Shown here in pieces: positions 1 through 9,220 of a stretch of DNA of 64,000 bases. Below the pieces are notes generated by a model, which was given only the letters and a program-made list of their open reading frames with translations, did no database searches and was not told the origin of the DNA. The position numbers and the translations under genes were made by a program. The stretch is taken from the NCBI RefSeq assembly GCF_014297575.1, contig NZ_CP060412.1, positions 558,001-622,000 of the forward strand, read 5' to 3'. Source of the stretch: Dyella telluris. GTDB lineage: Bacteria; Pseudomonadota; Gammaproteobacteria; Xanthomonadales; Rhodanobacteraceae. Within the stretch, counting starts at the first letter, position 1. The number at the start of each line of letters is the position of its first letter.

Positions 1-249
1 GGCACCATCGCCAACGCCGCAGAAGTGATTGCCGACGGCAGCATCCACATCTACGGCAGCCTGCGCGGCCGTGCGATGGCCGGCGCACAGGGCGATGAGA
101 AAGCACGCATATACATTTCGAACTTCCACGCGGAACTGGTGGCCATTGCCGGCCACTACCGCGTGTTCGAACAAATTCCCAAGGACCTGGAAGGCCAGTC
201 TGTGCGATGCTGGCTCGAAGGTGAAAAACTGCTGATCGCCAAGCTGTGA
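1..249 (+). CDS. minC: Septum site-determining protein MinC, C-terminal part (5' truncated by window edge)
   Basis: MinC inhibits FtsZ polymerisation away from mid-cell and is recruited to the membrane by MinD. The reading frame is open from base 1 and ends in TGA at 247-249, giving the last 82 residues. These form the C-terminal beta-helical domain that dimerises and binds MinD; the motifs IHIYGSLRGRA and RIYISNFHAELVAIAG are typical of it. The start lies outside the window. It is followed at 292 by minD and at 1113 by minE in the usual minCDE order, presumably one transcript ending at the hairpin at 1421-1449. Confidence 0.95.
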   Translation, partial: GTIANAAEVIADGSIHIYGSLRGRAMAGAQGDEKARIYISNFHAELVAIAGHYRVFEQIPKDLEGQSVRCWLEGEKLLIAKL

Positions 250-291
250 CGATCACTACTACTACAACAAAGCATTACGCGGAGATGAGCC

Positions 292-1107
292 TTGACTGCT
301 GAGATTATCGTTGTCACCTCGGGCAAGGGCGGCGTGGGCAAGACCACGACCAGCGCCTCGCTTGCCACGGGCCTTGCCATGTCCGGCAAGAAAGTCGCGG
401 TGATCGATTTCGACGTCGGCCTGCGCAACCTCGACCTGATCATGGGCTGCGAGCGTCGCGTGGTGTACGACTTCGTCAACGTCGTGCACGGCGAAGCCAC
501 GCTCAAGCAGGCGCTGATCAAGGACAAGCGCTACGAGAGCCTGTACGTGCTGGCCGCCAGCCAGACGCGTGACAAGGACGCCCTCACCCAGGAAGGCGTC
601 GAGAAGGTGCTCGAAGAGCTGGGCAAGGAAGGCTTCGATTACGTCGTCTGCGATTCGCCGGCCGGTATCGAAAAGGGTGCACACCTGGCGATGTACTTCG
701 CCGACCACGCCGTGGTGGTGGTGAACCCGGAAGTGTCTTCCGTGCGCGACTCGGACCGCATCCTGGGCCTGCTTTCCAGCAAGACCCGCCGCGCCGAACG
801 TGGCGACGGCGCCATCAAGCAGCACCTGCTGCTGACCCGTTACAACCCGGCTCGCGTGGCCGTGGGCGAGATGCTGAGCGTGAAGGACGTCGAGGAAATC
901 CTCGGCATCAACGTGGTCGGCGTCATCCCCGAATCCGAGAACGTGCTGGCCGCGTCGAATGCGGGCGTGCCGGTGATCCTGGACGACAACTCCTTCGCCG
1001 GTCAGGCCTATAGCGACACGGTGGCCCGCATCCTCGGCGAGGAACGCGTCATGCGCTTCCTCGACGCGCCCAAGAAGGGCTTCTTCCAGCGCGTATTCGG
1101 AGGCTGA
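292..1107 (+). CDS. minD: Septum site-determining ATPase MinD
   Basis: MinD is a membrane-associated ParA-type ATPase that carries MinC to the membrane and oscillates between the poles under MinE control. The 271-residue length matches the family (E. coli about 270). The deviant Walker A KGGVGKTT lies at residues 11-18, and the C terminus ends in a short amphipathic membrane-targeting stretch ([11 protein letters not shown]). The start is TTG, preceded by GGAGATGAG; no ATG fits the conserved N terminus. It sits 42 bp after minC and 5 bp before minE. Confidence 0.97.
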   Translation: MTAEIIVVTSGKGGVGKTTTSASLATGLAMSGKKVAVIDFDVGLRNLDLIMGCERRVVYDFVNVVHGEATLKQALIKDKRYESLYVLAASQTRDKDALTQEGVEKVLEELGKEGFDYVVCDSPAGIEKGAHLAMYFADHAVVVVNPEVSSVRDSDRILGLLSSKTRRAERGDGAIKQHLLLTRYNPARVAVGEMLSVKDVEEILGINVVGVIPESENVLAASNAGVPVILDDNSFAGQAYSDTVARILGEERVMRFLDAPKKGFFQRVFGG

Positions 1108-1112
1108 TCTCG

Positions 1113-1382
1113 ATGGGTATTCTTGATTTCCTGAAGCGCAAGCCGGAACCCACCGCTGCCGTCGCCAAGGAGCGTCTTCGCATCATCGTGGCCCAGGAGC
1201 GCTCCACCCGTGGCGCGCCTGACTACCTGCCGTTGCTGCGCAACGAGCTGCTCGAAGTGATCAAGAAATACGTCCACGTCGACCTCGAAGCCATCAACAT
1301 CAACGTCGAGCGCGACAGCGGACACGAGATCCTCGAGCTTTCGGTAGCACTGCCCGAACACGCCGAAGCCAAGTCCGGCTGA
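1113..1382 (+). CDS. minE: Cell division topological specificity factor MinE
   Basis: MinE stimulates MinD ATPase at the membrane and confines MinCD inhibition to the poles. The 89-residue length is normal. It starts with the membrane-binding segment MGILDFLKR, followed by the MinD-contact region around residues 13-35 ([14 protein letters not shown]) and a C-terminal topological-specificity domain with [12 protein letters not shown]. It begins 5 bp after the minD stop, so translation is probably coupled. A hairpin plus T-run at 1421-1449 follows. Confidence 0.97.
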   Translation: MGILDFLKRKPEPTAAVAKERLRIIVAQERSTRGAPDYLPLLRNELLEVIKKYVHVDLEAININVERDSGHEILELSVALPEHAEAKSG

Positions 1383-1420
1383 TGTCGTGGCGCGGCCTGG
1401 CCGCGCCACCTTGCCATGCC

Positions 1421-1449
1421 ATCGCCGCCGCGAACCGGCGGCGATTTTT
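1421..1449 (+). terminator. Rho-independent terminator of the min operon
   Basis: A perfect 10-bp stem (1421-1430 with 1436-1445) and a 5-nt loop CGAAC run into TTTTT. It lies 38 bp after the minE stop. A second GC-rich dyad without a T-run is at 1387-1409. The hairpin overlaps the leader of the gene starting at 1456, so some read-through into that gene is possible. Confidence 0.85.
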
Positions 1450-1455
1450 ATTCCC

Positions 1456-1962
1456 ATGTCAGCACCCTCCTCTCCCAACGAAGCAAGCGTGATGCGCCTG
1501 GCCGAAATCGGCTTCGAGGCACCTGCCCGCCTGCTCGCCCGCTACGGGCTCACGCTGGAGCGCGTGGCCGCCGGCACGGCCATTCCCGGCAGTTTCTGGG
1601 GGGACGAGGAAGCCGGCATCATCGGCAGCACGGTGTATGCCCGCGACGACACGCCGGTGCACTCGCTGTTGCACGAGGCCGGCCACCTGATCGTGCTGCC
1701 GCCCGAGCGGCGCGCCTTCGTGCATACCGACGCCACCGATTCCATCGCCGAAGAAGACGCCACCTGCTATCTGGAGATCGTCCTTGCCGACGAACTGCCG
1801 GGGGTCGGACGCAGGCGCCTGATGACCGACATGGATGCCTGGGGCTATACGTTCCGGCTCGGCTCGGCGCAGGCATGGTTCGAACAGGATGCGGACAACG
1901 CGCGACAGTGGCTGGTCGAACACGGTTTGCTGGATCAGGACGGGCAGCCGGTTTACAGCTGA
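1456..1962 (+). CDS. Small HEAGH-motif protein, putative zincin-like metalloprotein
   Basis: I do not recognise a named family. The 168-residue product has no signal peptide or membrane segment. It contains HEAGH at residues 73-77, the HExxH zinc-binding and catalytic motif of zincin proteases. Acidic residues EED at about 99-101 could supply the third ligand in a HExxH-x(20 or so)-E arrangement. ATG at 1456 is chosen because translation from upstream starts would cross the min terminator hairpin. It lies alone between minE and the NfeD gene. Protease activity is inferred from the motif only. Confidence 0.7.
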   Translation: MSAPSSPNEASVMRLAEIGFEAPARLLARYGLTLERVAAGTAIPGSFWGDEEAGIIGSTVYARDDTPVHSLLHEAGHLIVLPPERRAFVHTDATDSIAEEDATCYLEIVLADELPGVGRRRLMTDMDAWGYTFRLGSAQAWFEQDADNARQWLVEHGLLDQDGQPVYS

Positions 1963-2066
1963 GCCGCGGCCTGGGCACGGCCGCGGTAGCCTGGCTGCGC
2001 CACACCTCACGCCAACAGAACATCCTCCGGCGCAATGTGTCCGCGCGCCCTCCAAGGAGGCATGGC

Positions 2067-3437
2067 GTGACACGAACGCTCGCGATATGGGCCAGCGCGC
2101 TGTTGACGATCATGTTGGCCGCCAGCACGACGGCGCAGGACGCCGCCGGCAACGTGCCGCGCTCCAACGACTTCGTGGCGCGCATCGATCTATCCGGCCC
2201 CATCGGCCCGGCCGCGGCGGAATACGTTGACGACAGCCTGCGCCGCGCCACCCGTGACGGCGCAACCGCCATCGTGCTGCAGCTGGATACCCCGGGCGGC
2301 CTGTCCGACTCGATGCGAGAGATCATCGCCAGCATCCTGGCCAGTCCGCGGCCGGTGATCGGTTATGTCGCGCCCAGTGGTGCGCGCGCTGCCTCCGCTG
2401 GCACGTACATCCTCTATGCCTGCCCGGTGGCGGCGATGGCACCGGCTACGCATGTCGGCGCGGCAACGCCAGTGTCGCTGGACGGCAGCGGTTCGCTGCC
2501 GTCGATGAACCCGCCAGCCACACCGGGCAGCACCACGCCGCCGCCCTCTTCCGACGCCGAATCGACCAAGGTGCTCAACGACGCCGTCGCCTCGATCCGC
2601 TCGCTGGCGCAGCTCAACGGCCGCAATGCCGACTGGGCGGCCAAGGCCGTGCAGGGCGCAGCCACGCTGACCGCCGACGAAGCCGTGCAGCTGCACGTGG
2701 CCGATCTGATCGCACCGGACGTTGCCACCCTGTTGTTGCGGCTTCAGGGACGGCACGTGCATGTCGGTGGGCAGGACCTGACCCTGCACCTCGCCGGCCT
2801 TTCCGTGCGCGATTACGCGCCCAACTGGCGCACCCATCTGCTCGCCCTGGTGACCCATCCCACCATCGCTTACCTGCTGCTGCTCGCCGGCATGTACGGC
2901 CTGGTGCTGGAAGCCTTCCATCCCGGCGTGTTCGTGCCGGGCGTGGCGGGAGCCATCTGCCTGCTGGTCGGTCTGTATGCGCTGCAATTGCTGCCGGTCA
3001 ATTACGCAGGCCTTGCGCTGATGCTGCTGGGCATCGGGCTGGTGCTTGCCGAGGCGTTGATGCCCTCGGTAGGCGCCATCGGTATCGGCGGCGTCATCGC
3101 CTTCGTCATCGGCTCGATCATGTTGTTCGATACCGGCGTGCCCGGTTATTCGGTGAATCTCGGTGTGATCGCCGGCATGGCACTGGGCGCGGTAGCGGTG
3201 CTGGCGGTGCTGCTGCGGCTGGTGGCGCGGTCGCGGCGCACGCGCACCTTCAACGGCGACGCGCAGATGCTGCTCGCCACCGGCGAACTGACCCAGCCCA
3301 CGGACGCGCACGGCGACGGCTGGGCGCGCATCAGTGGCGAACAATGGCGCGTGCATAGCGAAACCGCCCTGCCGGCGGGAACGCGTGTACGCGTGGTGGG
3401 ACGCGAAGGCCTGCTGCTGCGGGTCACCCGCGCCTGA
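2067..3437 (+). CDS. NfeD family membrane-bound ClpP-class serine protease
   Basis: NfeD1b-type proteins are membrane serine proteases with a ClpP-like fold that cleave near the C terminus of partner stomatin-like proteins. The 456-residue product starts with a signal peptide, then the ClpP-like domain with DTPGG at 74-78, the likely nucleophile Ser110 in RAASAGTY and a candidate catalytic Lys168. Several membrane segments follow at roughly 265-390, and a C-terminal OB-fold domain completes it. The start is GTG at 2067 with AAGGAGG 8 bp upstream; the frame is open further 5' only as a shadow of the previous gene. The slipin gene follows after 24 bp, the classic NfeD-slipin pair. Confidence 0.88.
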   Translation: MTRTLAIWASALLTIMLAASTTAQDAAGNVPRSNDFVARIDLSGPIGPAAAEYVDDSLRRATRDGATAIVLQLDTPGGLSDSMREIIASILASPRPVIGYVAPSGARAASAGTYILYACPVAAMAPATHVGAATPVSLDGSGSLPSMNPPATPGSTTPPPSSDAESTKVLNDAVASIRSLAQLNGRNADWAAKAVQGAATLTADEAVQLHVADLIAPDVATLLLRLQGRHVHVGGQDLTLHLAGLSVRDYAPNWRTHLLALVTHPTIAYLLLLAGMYGLVLEAFHPGVFVPGVAGAICLLVGLYALQLLPVNYAGLALMLLGIGLVLAEALMPSVGAIGIGGVIAFVIGSIMLFDTGVPGYSVNLGVIAGMALGAVAVLAVLLRLVARSRRTRTFNGDAQMLLATGELTQPTDAHGDGWARISGEQWRVHSETALPAGTRVRVVGREGLLLRVTRA

Positions 3438-3461
3438 TCCTGACAACCCAAGGAGATGCAC

Positions 3462-4211
3462 ATGTTCGGCTTTGTCGGCGTCATCGTGATCTGGTGCATA
3501 GCGTTGCTGTTCCTTTCCATCAAGGTACTGCCCGAATACCAGCGTGGCGTGGTGCTGACGCTGGGCCGCTACACGGGCACCAAGGGGCCGGGACTGTTCG
3601 TGCTGGTGCCCATGGTGCAGCGGATGATCCGCGTGGACCTGCGCGTGACGGTGATGGATGTGCCGCCGCAGGATGTGATTTCGCGCGACAACGTTTCCGT
3701 GCGGGTGAACGCCGTGGTCTATTTCCGCGTGGTGGAACCGGACAAGGCGATCCTGCAGGTGGCCGACTTCTTCCAGGCCACCAGCCAACTGGCGCAGACG
3801 CGACTGCGCTCCGTGCTTGGCCAGCACGAGCTGGACGACATCCTCTCGCAGCGCGATTCGATCAACCACAGCCTGCAGCAGATCCTGGACGAGGCCACCG
3901 ACCCGTGGGGCATCAAGGTCAGCAACGTCGAGATCAAGGACGTGGACCTCAATGAAACCATGGTGCGCGCCATCGCTCGGCAGGCCGAGGCCGAACGCGA
4001 ACGCCGCGCCAAGGTGATCCATGCCGACGGCGAACTGCAGGCCGCCGAAAAGTTGCGTGACGCTGCCGCGTTGCTGGCACAGCAGCCGCAGGCGCTGCAG
4101 CTGCGCTACATGCAGACGGCGGCCGACATGGCCAGCGGCGGCAAGGCATCCACCGTGTTTTTCCCGCTGCCGCTGGATCTGGTGAAGCCCTTGCTGGACA
4201 GGATGAGCTGA
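3462..4211 (+). CDS. Slipin / stomatin-like SPFH-domain membrane protein
   Basis: Slipins are membrane-anchored SPFH proteins that form oligomeric scaffolds; they pair with NfeD proteases. The 249-residue product has one N-terminal membrane segment (about 3-20). The SPFH domain follows with [37 protein letters not shown] and the conserved WGIKV. A coiled-coil stretch rich in Ala/Glu/Arg ([13 protein letters not shown]) comes next. ATG at 3462 is preferred over ATG at 3456, which overlaps the AAGGAG ribosome site. It is the second gene of a two-gene unit with the NfeD protease. Confidence 0.92.
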   Translation: MFGFVGVIVIWCIALLFLSIKVLPEYQRGVVLTLGRYTGTKGPGLFVLVPMVQRMIRVDLRVTVMDVPPQDVISRDNVSVRVNAVVYFRVVEPDKAILQVADFFQATSQLAQTRLRSVLGQHELDDILSQRDSINHSLQQILDEATDPWGIKVSNVEIKDVDLNETMVRAIARQAEAERERRAKVIHADGELQAAEKLRDAAALLAQQPQALQLRYMQTAADMASGGKASTVFFPLPLDLVKPLLDRMS

Positions 4212-4224
4212 GCGCCCCCAACCC

Positions 4225-4357
4225 TGTAGGAGCGCACTTGGGCGCGACCGCGGCGTAATGACGTGCCGCTCAAGTCGGTCTTCGCAAAGTCTCCATGAGG
4301 CCCTGCCGTGCTCAACTGACCTGACGCCCGCGGTCGCACCCAAGTGCGCTCCTACAA
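4225..4357. repeat. REP palindrome pair (REPIN-like), 'acttggg' variant
   Basis: Two inverted copies of a REP-type unit: tgtaggagcgcacttgggcg at 4225 onwards and its complement ending in cgctcctaca near 4357, about 70 bp apart. The arms can pair. It lies between the slipin gene and the flavoprotein gene, both plus strand. No RAYT transposase (usual mover of such elements) occurs in the window. Confidence 0.8.
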
Positions 4358-4420
4358 AGATCAGAAAGGCCCGGCCGGGGCAGCCTGTACAATGGCCCGC
4401 CAATCGCCAAGCCTGCCTCC

Positions 4421-5680
4421 ATGTCCGCCACCCCCACCCACGTCAGCCTCGCCATCATCGGCGGTGGCCCTGCCGGCCTGATGGCGGCTGAAGCCGCGCA
4501 TGCGGCGGGTGTATCGGTGGATGTGTTCGATGCCAAGGGTTCGGTGGGCCGCAAGTTCCTTATTGCCGGCAAGGGCGGCATGAATCTCACCCACGGCGAA
4601 CCCAAGCCGGATTTCATCCAGCGCTACGGCAAGCGTGCCCGGGAAGTCGGCGAGTGGCTGGCCAGCTTCGATGCCGACGACCTGCGCGCATGGGCCCGCG
4701 GTCTTGGCGTGGAAACCTTCGTGGGCACCTCGGGGCGTGTGTTTCCCAGCGACCTGAAAGCCGCTCCACTGCTGCGCGGCTGGGTACGCCGGCTGCGCGA
4801 AGACGGCGTGCGCTTCCACGTGCACCATCGCTGGCTGGGCTGGTCCGACGATGGCGCCCTGCGCTTCGCCACGCCCGAGGGCGAACAACATGTGCGCGCC
4901 GATGCCGTGGTGCTGGCCATGGGTGGCGGCAGCTGGCCGGAGCTGGGTTCGGATGGCCAGTGGCAGGAACCGCTCGCCGCACGCGGCGTGGACGTCGCCC
5001 CGCTGGTGCCCTCCAACTGCGGCTTCGATATCGGCTGGAGCGAACACCTGGCCACCCGTTTTGCCGGCGCGCCACTCAAGCCGGTGACCATCCACCTGCG
5101 CGACAAGGACGGCCTGGAACACTCGCGCCAGGGTGAATGCGTCATCACCGCCGACGGCATCGAAGGCAGCCTGATCTATGCCTGGTCAGCGATCCTGCGC
5201 GATGCCATCGCCACGCATGGCAGCATCACCATCGAGCTGGACCTGGCACCGGACCGCCCCGTGGAACGTCTGCGCTCCGATCTGGCCAAGCCCCGCGGCA
5301 GCCGTTCAATGAGCGAACACTTGCGGCGGCAGACCGGGCTCAGCGGCGTCAAGGCGGCCCTGCTGCACGAAGTGCTCGACCGCGAGCAGTTCCACGATGC
5401 CGGCACACTCGCCCGCACCATCAAGCGCCTGCCGTTGCGCCTGCTGCGCGCGCGCCCCATCGACGAGGCCATCAGCAGCGGTGGCGGCGTGCGGCTGGAA
5501 GTGCTGGACCCGACCCTGATGCTCGACTTGCTGCCCGGCGTGTTCTGCGCCGGCGAAATGCTCGACTGGGAAGCGCCCACCGGGGGCTATCTGCTCACCG
5601 CCTGCTTCGCCAGCGGGCTTCGCGCCGGCCAGGGCGCGGCCGACTGGATCAAGCAAAACCCGGTTGCGGCCGATAACTGA
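4421..5680 (+). CDS. BaiN/HI0933-like NAD(P)/FAD-dependent oxidoreductase
   Basis: A 419-residue flavoprotein of the HI0933/BaiN family, the branch often annotated as TIGR03862. The N-terminal Rossmann motif for FAD is GGGPAGLMAAE (about 13-23), followed by VGRKFLIAGKGGMNLTH. A second nucleotide-contact region GGGSWPELGSDG lies in the middle, and the C-terminal FAD contact is CAGEMLDWEAPTGGYLL. The substrate is unknown for this family; BaiN itself acts on steroid rings, but that specificity should not be transferred. It stands alone, between a REP pair and the HDOD gene. Confidence 0.88.
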   Translation: MSATPTHVSLAIIGGGPAGLMAAEAAHAAGVSVDVFDAKGSVGRKFLIAGKGGMNLTHGEPKPDFIQRYGKRAREVGEWLASFDADDLRAWARGLGVETFVGTSGRVFPSDLKAAPLLRGWVRRLREDGVRFHVHHRWLGWSDDGALRFATPEGEQHVRADAVVLAMGGGSWPELGSDGQWQEPLAARGVDVAPLVPSNCGFDIGWSEHLATRFAGAPLKPVTIHLRDKDGLEHSRQGECVITADGIEGSLIYAWSAILRDAIATHGSITIELDLAPDRPVERLRSDLAKPRGSRSMSEHLRRQTGLSGVKAALLHEVLDREQFHDAGTLARTIKRLPLRLLRARPIDEAISSGGGVRLEVLDPTLMLDLLPGVFCAGEMLDWEAPTGGYLLTACFASGLRAGQGAADWIKQNPVAADN

Positions 5681-5776
5681 GCATCGCGTCGCAATGCGGC
5701 GACGCCGCATTACATTATTTCCGCCAGCGGCCGATATACAGCCAAGCGGGTGCCATTCGAGGGAGCTGGCAGCACG

Positions 5777-6808
5777 ATGATGGGGAACTGGTGGCGAGTA
5801 TTCGGACGTGAACGCACGGCGGATTTACCGACGGCGCGCCCGGCTGCCCCCAGTGCCGGGCTGGCCGCGGACGCCGTGCCGGTTCAACCCGCCATTCCCT
5901 GCGACGAGATCGCCGAGCGTTTCTTCCGCTTCATCCTCAGCCAGCCGGTGAGCGCGGGCGACAACCCCAACAAGGTGCGCGAGCAGGCGATCCTGCAGCG
6001 CCTGCGGGACCAGTGCGAGAGCGGACGCTTCGACGTGCGTAGCCTGCCCCGCATGCCCACCGTGCTGCCGCAGCTGATGCGTGCCATGAAGAACGACCAG
6101 CTCAGCGGCTCGCAACTGGCCGACCTCATCAAGCGCGATCCCGTGCTGGTGGGCGAAGTCATGCGCGTCACCGGCAGCGTGACCTATCGCACCGCCCACC
6201 CCATCGGCAGCCTGCAGCACGCCGTGGTACTGCTGGGCCAGATCGGCCTGCGCCACGTGGTGACGTCCTATGTGATGAAACCCATCCTGATGGCCAGTGC
6301 CGGCACCAACGGCCAGCTCGTGGGCCAGCGCCTGTGGGATCACGCCGAACGTTGTGGCCATGCCGCGGTGTACCTCAGCAAGGGCCAGTGCGATGCCTTC
6401 GAGGCGTACCTGGTGGCCCTGATGGGCTACAGCGGCCTGGGCGCCGTGGGGCGCATGCTGGACCGGGAACTGCAACTCACTGAACTGCCCGCGAGCTCAC
6501 CCGCCTTCATCGACGAATGCGTGCGGCTGGCCGCGCAACTCACCGTGCAGGCCGGACAGCACTGGGAACTTCCGCCGCCCGTACTGGAGGCGCTGGTTGA
6601 ACATGCGGACCACGGCAGCGCCGCACTCGCGCTGCCGATGAGCCGCGTGCTGCACGTGGCCCAACGTCTGGCGATGTATCAGCTGCTCTCCGAGCAGGGC
6701 CTGCTCGACCGCGATTCCGGCTACGGCAACGACCCCATCGCCACCTTCCCGCCGCAGCTGCTGGCGCGTTGCCAGCAGGATCTGCGCAAGAGTTTCGACG
6801 CAGCCTGA
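5777..6808 (+). CDS. HDOD domain-containing protein
   Basis: HDOD domains resemble HD phosphohydrolases without the catalytic metal site and occur in regulatory proteins of signalling and stress responses. The HDOD core spans roughly residues 90-290 of the 343-residue product, with LPRMPTVLPQLMRAM, a helical segment LADLIKRDPVLVGEV, and HPIGSLQHAVVLLG. The N terminus (first 40 residues) is low-complexity. I chose ATG at 5777 (followed by ATG at 5780) with GAGGGAG upstream; a GTG at 5750 in frame is an alternative. The output target is unknown. Confidence 0.85.
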   Translation: MMGNWWRVFGRERTADLPTARPAAPSAGLAADAVPVQPAIPCDEIAERFFRFILSQPVSAGDNPNKVREQAILQRLRDQCESGRFDVRSLPRMPTVLPQLMRAMKNDQLSGSQLADLIKRDPVLVGEVMRVTGSVTYRTAHPIGSLQHAVVLLGQIGLRHVVTSYVMKPILMASAGTNGQLVGQRLWDHAERCGHAAVYLSKGQCDAFEAYLVALMGYSGLGAVGRMLDRELQLTELPASSPAFIDECVRLAAQLTVQAGQHWELPPPVLEALVEHADHGSAALALPMSRVLHVAQRLAMYQLLSEQGLLDRDSGYGNDPIATFPPQLLARCQQDLRKSFDAA

Positions 6809-6820
6809 TTCGCCGTCGCG

Positions 6821-7819
6821 TCAGCGACCGGCGACGATGCGCTCGCGCACCTCGGCGGCGATGGCGAACGAACGGCAGCGCGCCTCGTGGTCGAACACGT
6901 TGGCGGTGACCATCAGTTCATCCGGACGATGGCGTGCGATGAACGCTTCCACGCCCTCTTTCACCGTGTCGGCATGGCCCACCACGGCACAGGCCAGTGC
7001 GCGCTCCACGCCGAATTTCTCGGTGGGCGTCCAGTAAGTCTCGATATCGTCGATGGGCGGCGGAATCAGGCCCGGCCGTCCGCGCCGCAGATTGATGAAG
7101 CTCTGCTGCTGCGTGGTGAACAGGCGCTTGGCCTCGGCATCGCTTTCCGCCGCGACGATATTGATGCCCAGCATCGCGTACGGCGCCTGCAGGCGTTTGG
7201 ACGGCCGGAAATCGCGCCGATACAGCGCCAGCGCCTCGTCCATCGCATCGGGCGCGAAGTGCGAGGCAAACGCAAACGGCAGGCCCATCGCAGCGGCGAG
7301 CCGCGCACTGAACAGGCTTGATCCCAGCAACCACACCGGCACCGGTATGCCTGCGCCTGGTACGGCGCGCACGGCCTGCTCCGGCGTGGCCGGTTCGAAA
7401 TAGGCGAGCAGCTCGGCCACGTCCTGCGGGAACGCGTCGGCGCTGTCGAAGTAGCGACGCAATGCGCGCGCCGTGGGTTGGTCCGTGCCCGGCGCGCGCC
7501 CCAGCCCCAGGTCGATGCGCCCCGGATAGAGCGATTCCAGCGTACCGAACTGCTCGGCCACCTGCAGCGGCGCGTGGTTCGGCAACATGATGCCGCCGGC
7601 GCCCACGCGGATGGTCGATGTACCACCTGCCACGTGACCGATCAGCACCGCCGTGGCGGCGCTGGCGATACCGGGCATGTTGTGGTGCTCCGCCAGCCAG
7701 TAGCGCTGGTAACCCAGCCGCTCGGCGCGACGCGCCAGGTCCAGCGTGTTGGCGAATGCCTGGGTGGTGTTGCTGCCCTCGGTAACGGGCGCCAGATCGA
7801 GTACGGAAAACGGAATCAT
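6821..7819 (-). CDS. Luciferase-like (LLM class) flavin-dependent oxidoreductase
   Basis: A 332-residue TIM-barrel flavin-dependent monooxygenase-like protein of the bacterial luciferase superfamily, similar to the MsnO8 group. Characteristic features are the N terminus [12 protein letters not shown], the [14 protein letters not shown] segment and the [14 protein letters not shown] strand-loop. The reaction and substrate cannot be deduced. The start at 7819 is preferred over upstream in-frame starts because GAGGAA lies just upstream and the family begins at this point. It is convergent with the HDOD gene, 12 bp apart. Confidence 0.88.
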   Translation of the reverse strand: MIPFSVLDLAPVTEGSNTTQAFANTLDLARRAERLGYQRYWLAEHHNMPGIASAATAVLIGHVAGGTSTIRVGAGGIMLPNHAPLQVAEQFGTLESLYPGRIDLGLGRAPGTDQPTARALRRYFDSADAFPQDVAELLAYFEPATPEQAVRAVPGAGIPVPVWLLGSSLFSARLAAAMGLPFAFASHFAPDAMDEALALYRRDFRPSKRLQAPYAMLGINIVAAESDAEAKRLFTTQQQSFINLRRGRPGLIPPPIDDIETYWTPTEKFGVERALACAVVGHADTVKEGVEAFIARHRPDELMVTANVFDHEARCRSFAIAAEVRERIVAGR

Positions 7820-7954
7820 GGGGATTCCTCGACGGGGAAGCCCAAGACGTGGGGTCTCGGGCGGTGAATACCAGCCCCTCCCCCGCCCCATGCGCACGCC
7901 CCGGACATCCCTCACCGCCACAGCCGCGCCTGACCCGGCAGGCGATGGCGCATG

Positions 7955-7984
7955 AAAAAGGCGGCCCGATGAGGCCGCCTTTTT
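7955..7984 (-). terminator. Bidirectional-type terminator downstream of the beta-propeller gene
   Basis: A perfect 12-bp stem (AAAAAGGCGGCC at 7955-7966 with its complement at 7973-7984) encloses the 6-nt loop CGATGA. A/T runs on both flanks make it usable in both directions. It lies 22 bp after the stop of the minus-strand gene at 8007-9182. Confidence 0.85.
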
Positions 7985-8006
7985 CGTTCAACGCCGACGC
8001 AAGGGC

Positions 8007-9182
8007 TTAGCGCATGATGCCCGTATGGCCCAGCGAGTAGCGACCCGGCTGCGGCCACACCGCCAGACCGTGCGGCTCCTGGCCCACCTTGATGCTGCGC
8101 ACCTGGCCGGTGGTGGTGTCGAAGGCGTAGACAACGTCATCGAAACGGCCCGACAGCCACAGGGTCTTGCCGTCCGCGCTCACGTTGCCCATGTCCGGGC
8201 TGCCGCCGCCGGGAATGCCCCAGTTGGCGACGACCTTCTGCGTGGCGAAGTCGACCACCGACACGCTGCCCTTGCCGCCGCGCGGACCGTGCACCTTGTT
8301 GGAGCCACGGTTGGCCACGTACAGCTTGGTGCCGTCACGGCTCGGGTACAGGCCGTGCGTGCCCACGCCGGTCTTGATGAAGCCGACCTGCTTGAAGCTG
8401 TAGGGATCGATCAGGTACAGGCCATCAGCCATCATGTCGGCGACGTAGAACGTCTTGCCGTCCGGGGACGAGCGGATGTCCTGCGGCATGCCCTTCTTGG
8501 ACAGGTCCAGGTAACCCACCACCTTGCGGTTCACCATGTCGATCTTCGCCAGCTTGCCGGTGAATTCGCAGGTGAAGATGGCGAAGCTGCCGTCGATGGA
8601 AAACTCGGCGTGGTTGATGCCCTTGCACTCCGGCGCCTGCAGGCTGGAATGCAGCACCTGGGTGTGCGCATCACGGAAGTCCAGGCGTGCGAAGGCCTCG
8701 GCCACCACGATGGATTCCTTGCCGTCCGGCGTGAAGTACATGTTGTACGGGTCATCCACCGGCACCGCGGTGCCCGGCTTGCCGGTGGCGGCGTTGATCG
8801 GCGTGAGGCTGCCGGTCTTCTTGCGCTCGGCGTTGTTGGTGACCCACAGCGTGCGCAAGTCATAGGACGGCACCACGTGCTGCGGGCCCTCGCCCACCTT
8901 GAACTTGTCCACCACCTTGTAGGTGGTCGGATCGATCACGTACACGTCGTTCGAACGCAGGTTCGGCACGTAGATGCGCGCGGGGTCGTTCTTCACCACC
9001 GGGCTCAGCTTGCCCAGCCCCGCCTCGGTGTACATGTTGGCGGGGTTCACCACCGCCGGCATGCCGGGCACGGTGGTCACGGCCGAAGCCGCCAGGGCGG
9101 TGCCGCCCAGGCACGCTGCGGCAAGCGCGAACGGTGCGAGACGGAACAGACGGGAGGAGCGCAGGGATTTAGCGATGGCCAT
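8007..9182 (-). CDS. Exported YncE/YVTN-type beta-propeller protein
   Basis: A 391-residue secreted protein with a signal peptide (hydrophobic core about 14-30, AxA near 31). It is built of beta-propeller repeats of the YVTN/YncE kind. Several blades are recognisable by the pattern 'D..T.KV...': VIDPTTYKVVDKFKVGEGPQ, KIDMVNRKVVGYLDL, LIDPYSFKQVGFIKTGVG, VVDFATQKVVANWG, AFDTTTGQVRSIKVGQEP. Such proteins bind ligands or partner proteins in the periplasm; the ligand is not known here. A strong terminator follows. The creatininase-like gene is immediately upstream on the same strand, 38 bp away, so the two may be co-transcribed. Confidence 0.85.
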   Translation of the reverse strand: MAIAKSLRSSRLFRLAPFALAAACLGGTALAASAVTTVPGMPAVVNPANMYTEAGLGKLSPVVKNDPARIYVPNLRSNDVYVIDPTTYKVVDKFKVGEGPQHVVPSYDLRTLWVTNNAERKKTGSLTPINAATGKPGTAVPVDDPYNMYFTPDGKESIVVAEAFARLDFRDAHTQVLHSSLQAPECKGINHAEFSIDGSFAIFTCEFTGKLAKIDMVNRKVVGYLDLSKKGMPQDIRSSPDGKTFYVADMMADGLYLIDPYSFKQVGFIKTGVGTHGLYPSRDGTKLYVANRGSNKVHGPRGGKGSVSVVDFATQKVVANWGIPGGGSPDMGNVSADGKTLWLSGRFDDVVYAFDTTTGQVRSIKVGQEPHGLAVWPQPGRYSLGHTGIMR

Positions 9183-9220
9183 GGGTCACAACTTGGTTGA
9201 GTGATACAGGGGGAAGTCGT

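Noticed and set aside
2190-4403. Long 737-codon minus-strand open frame opposite the NfeD and slipin genes
   Set aside because: It is antisense to two well-supported genes with family motifs; the product is His/Gln/Arg-rich, typical of a reverse frame in high-GC DNA.
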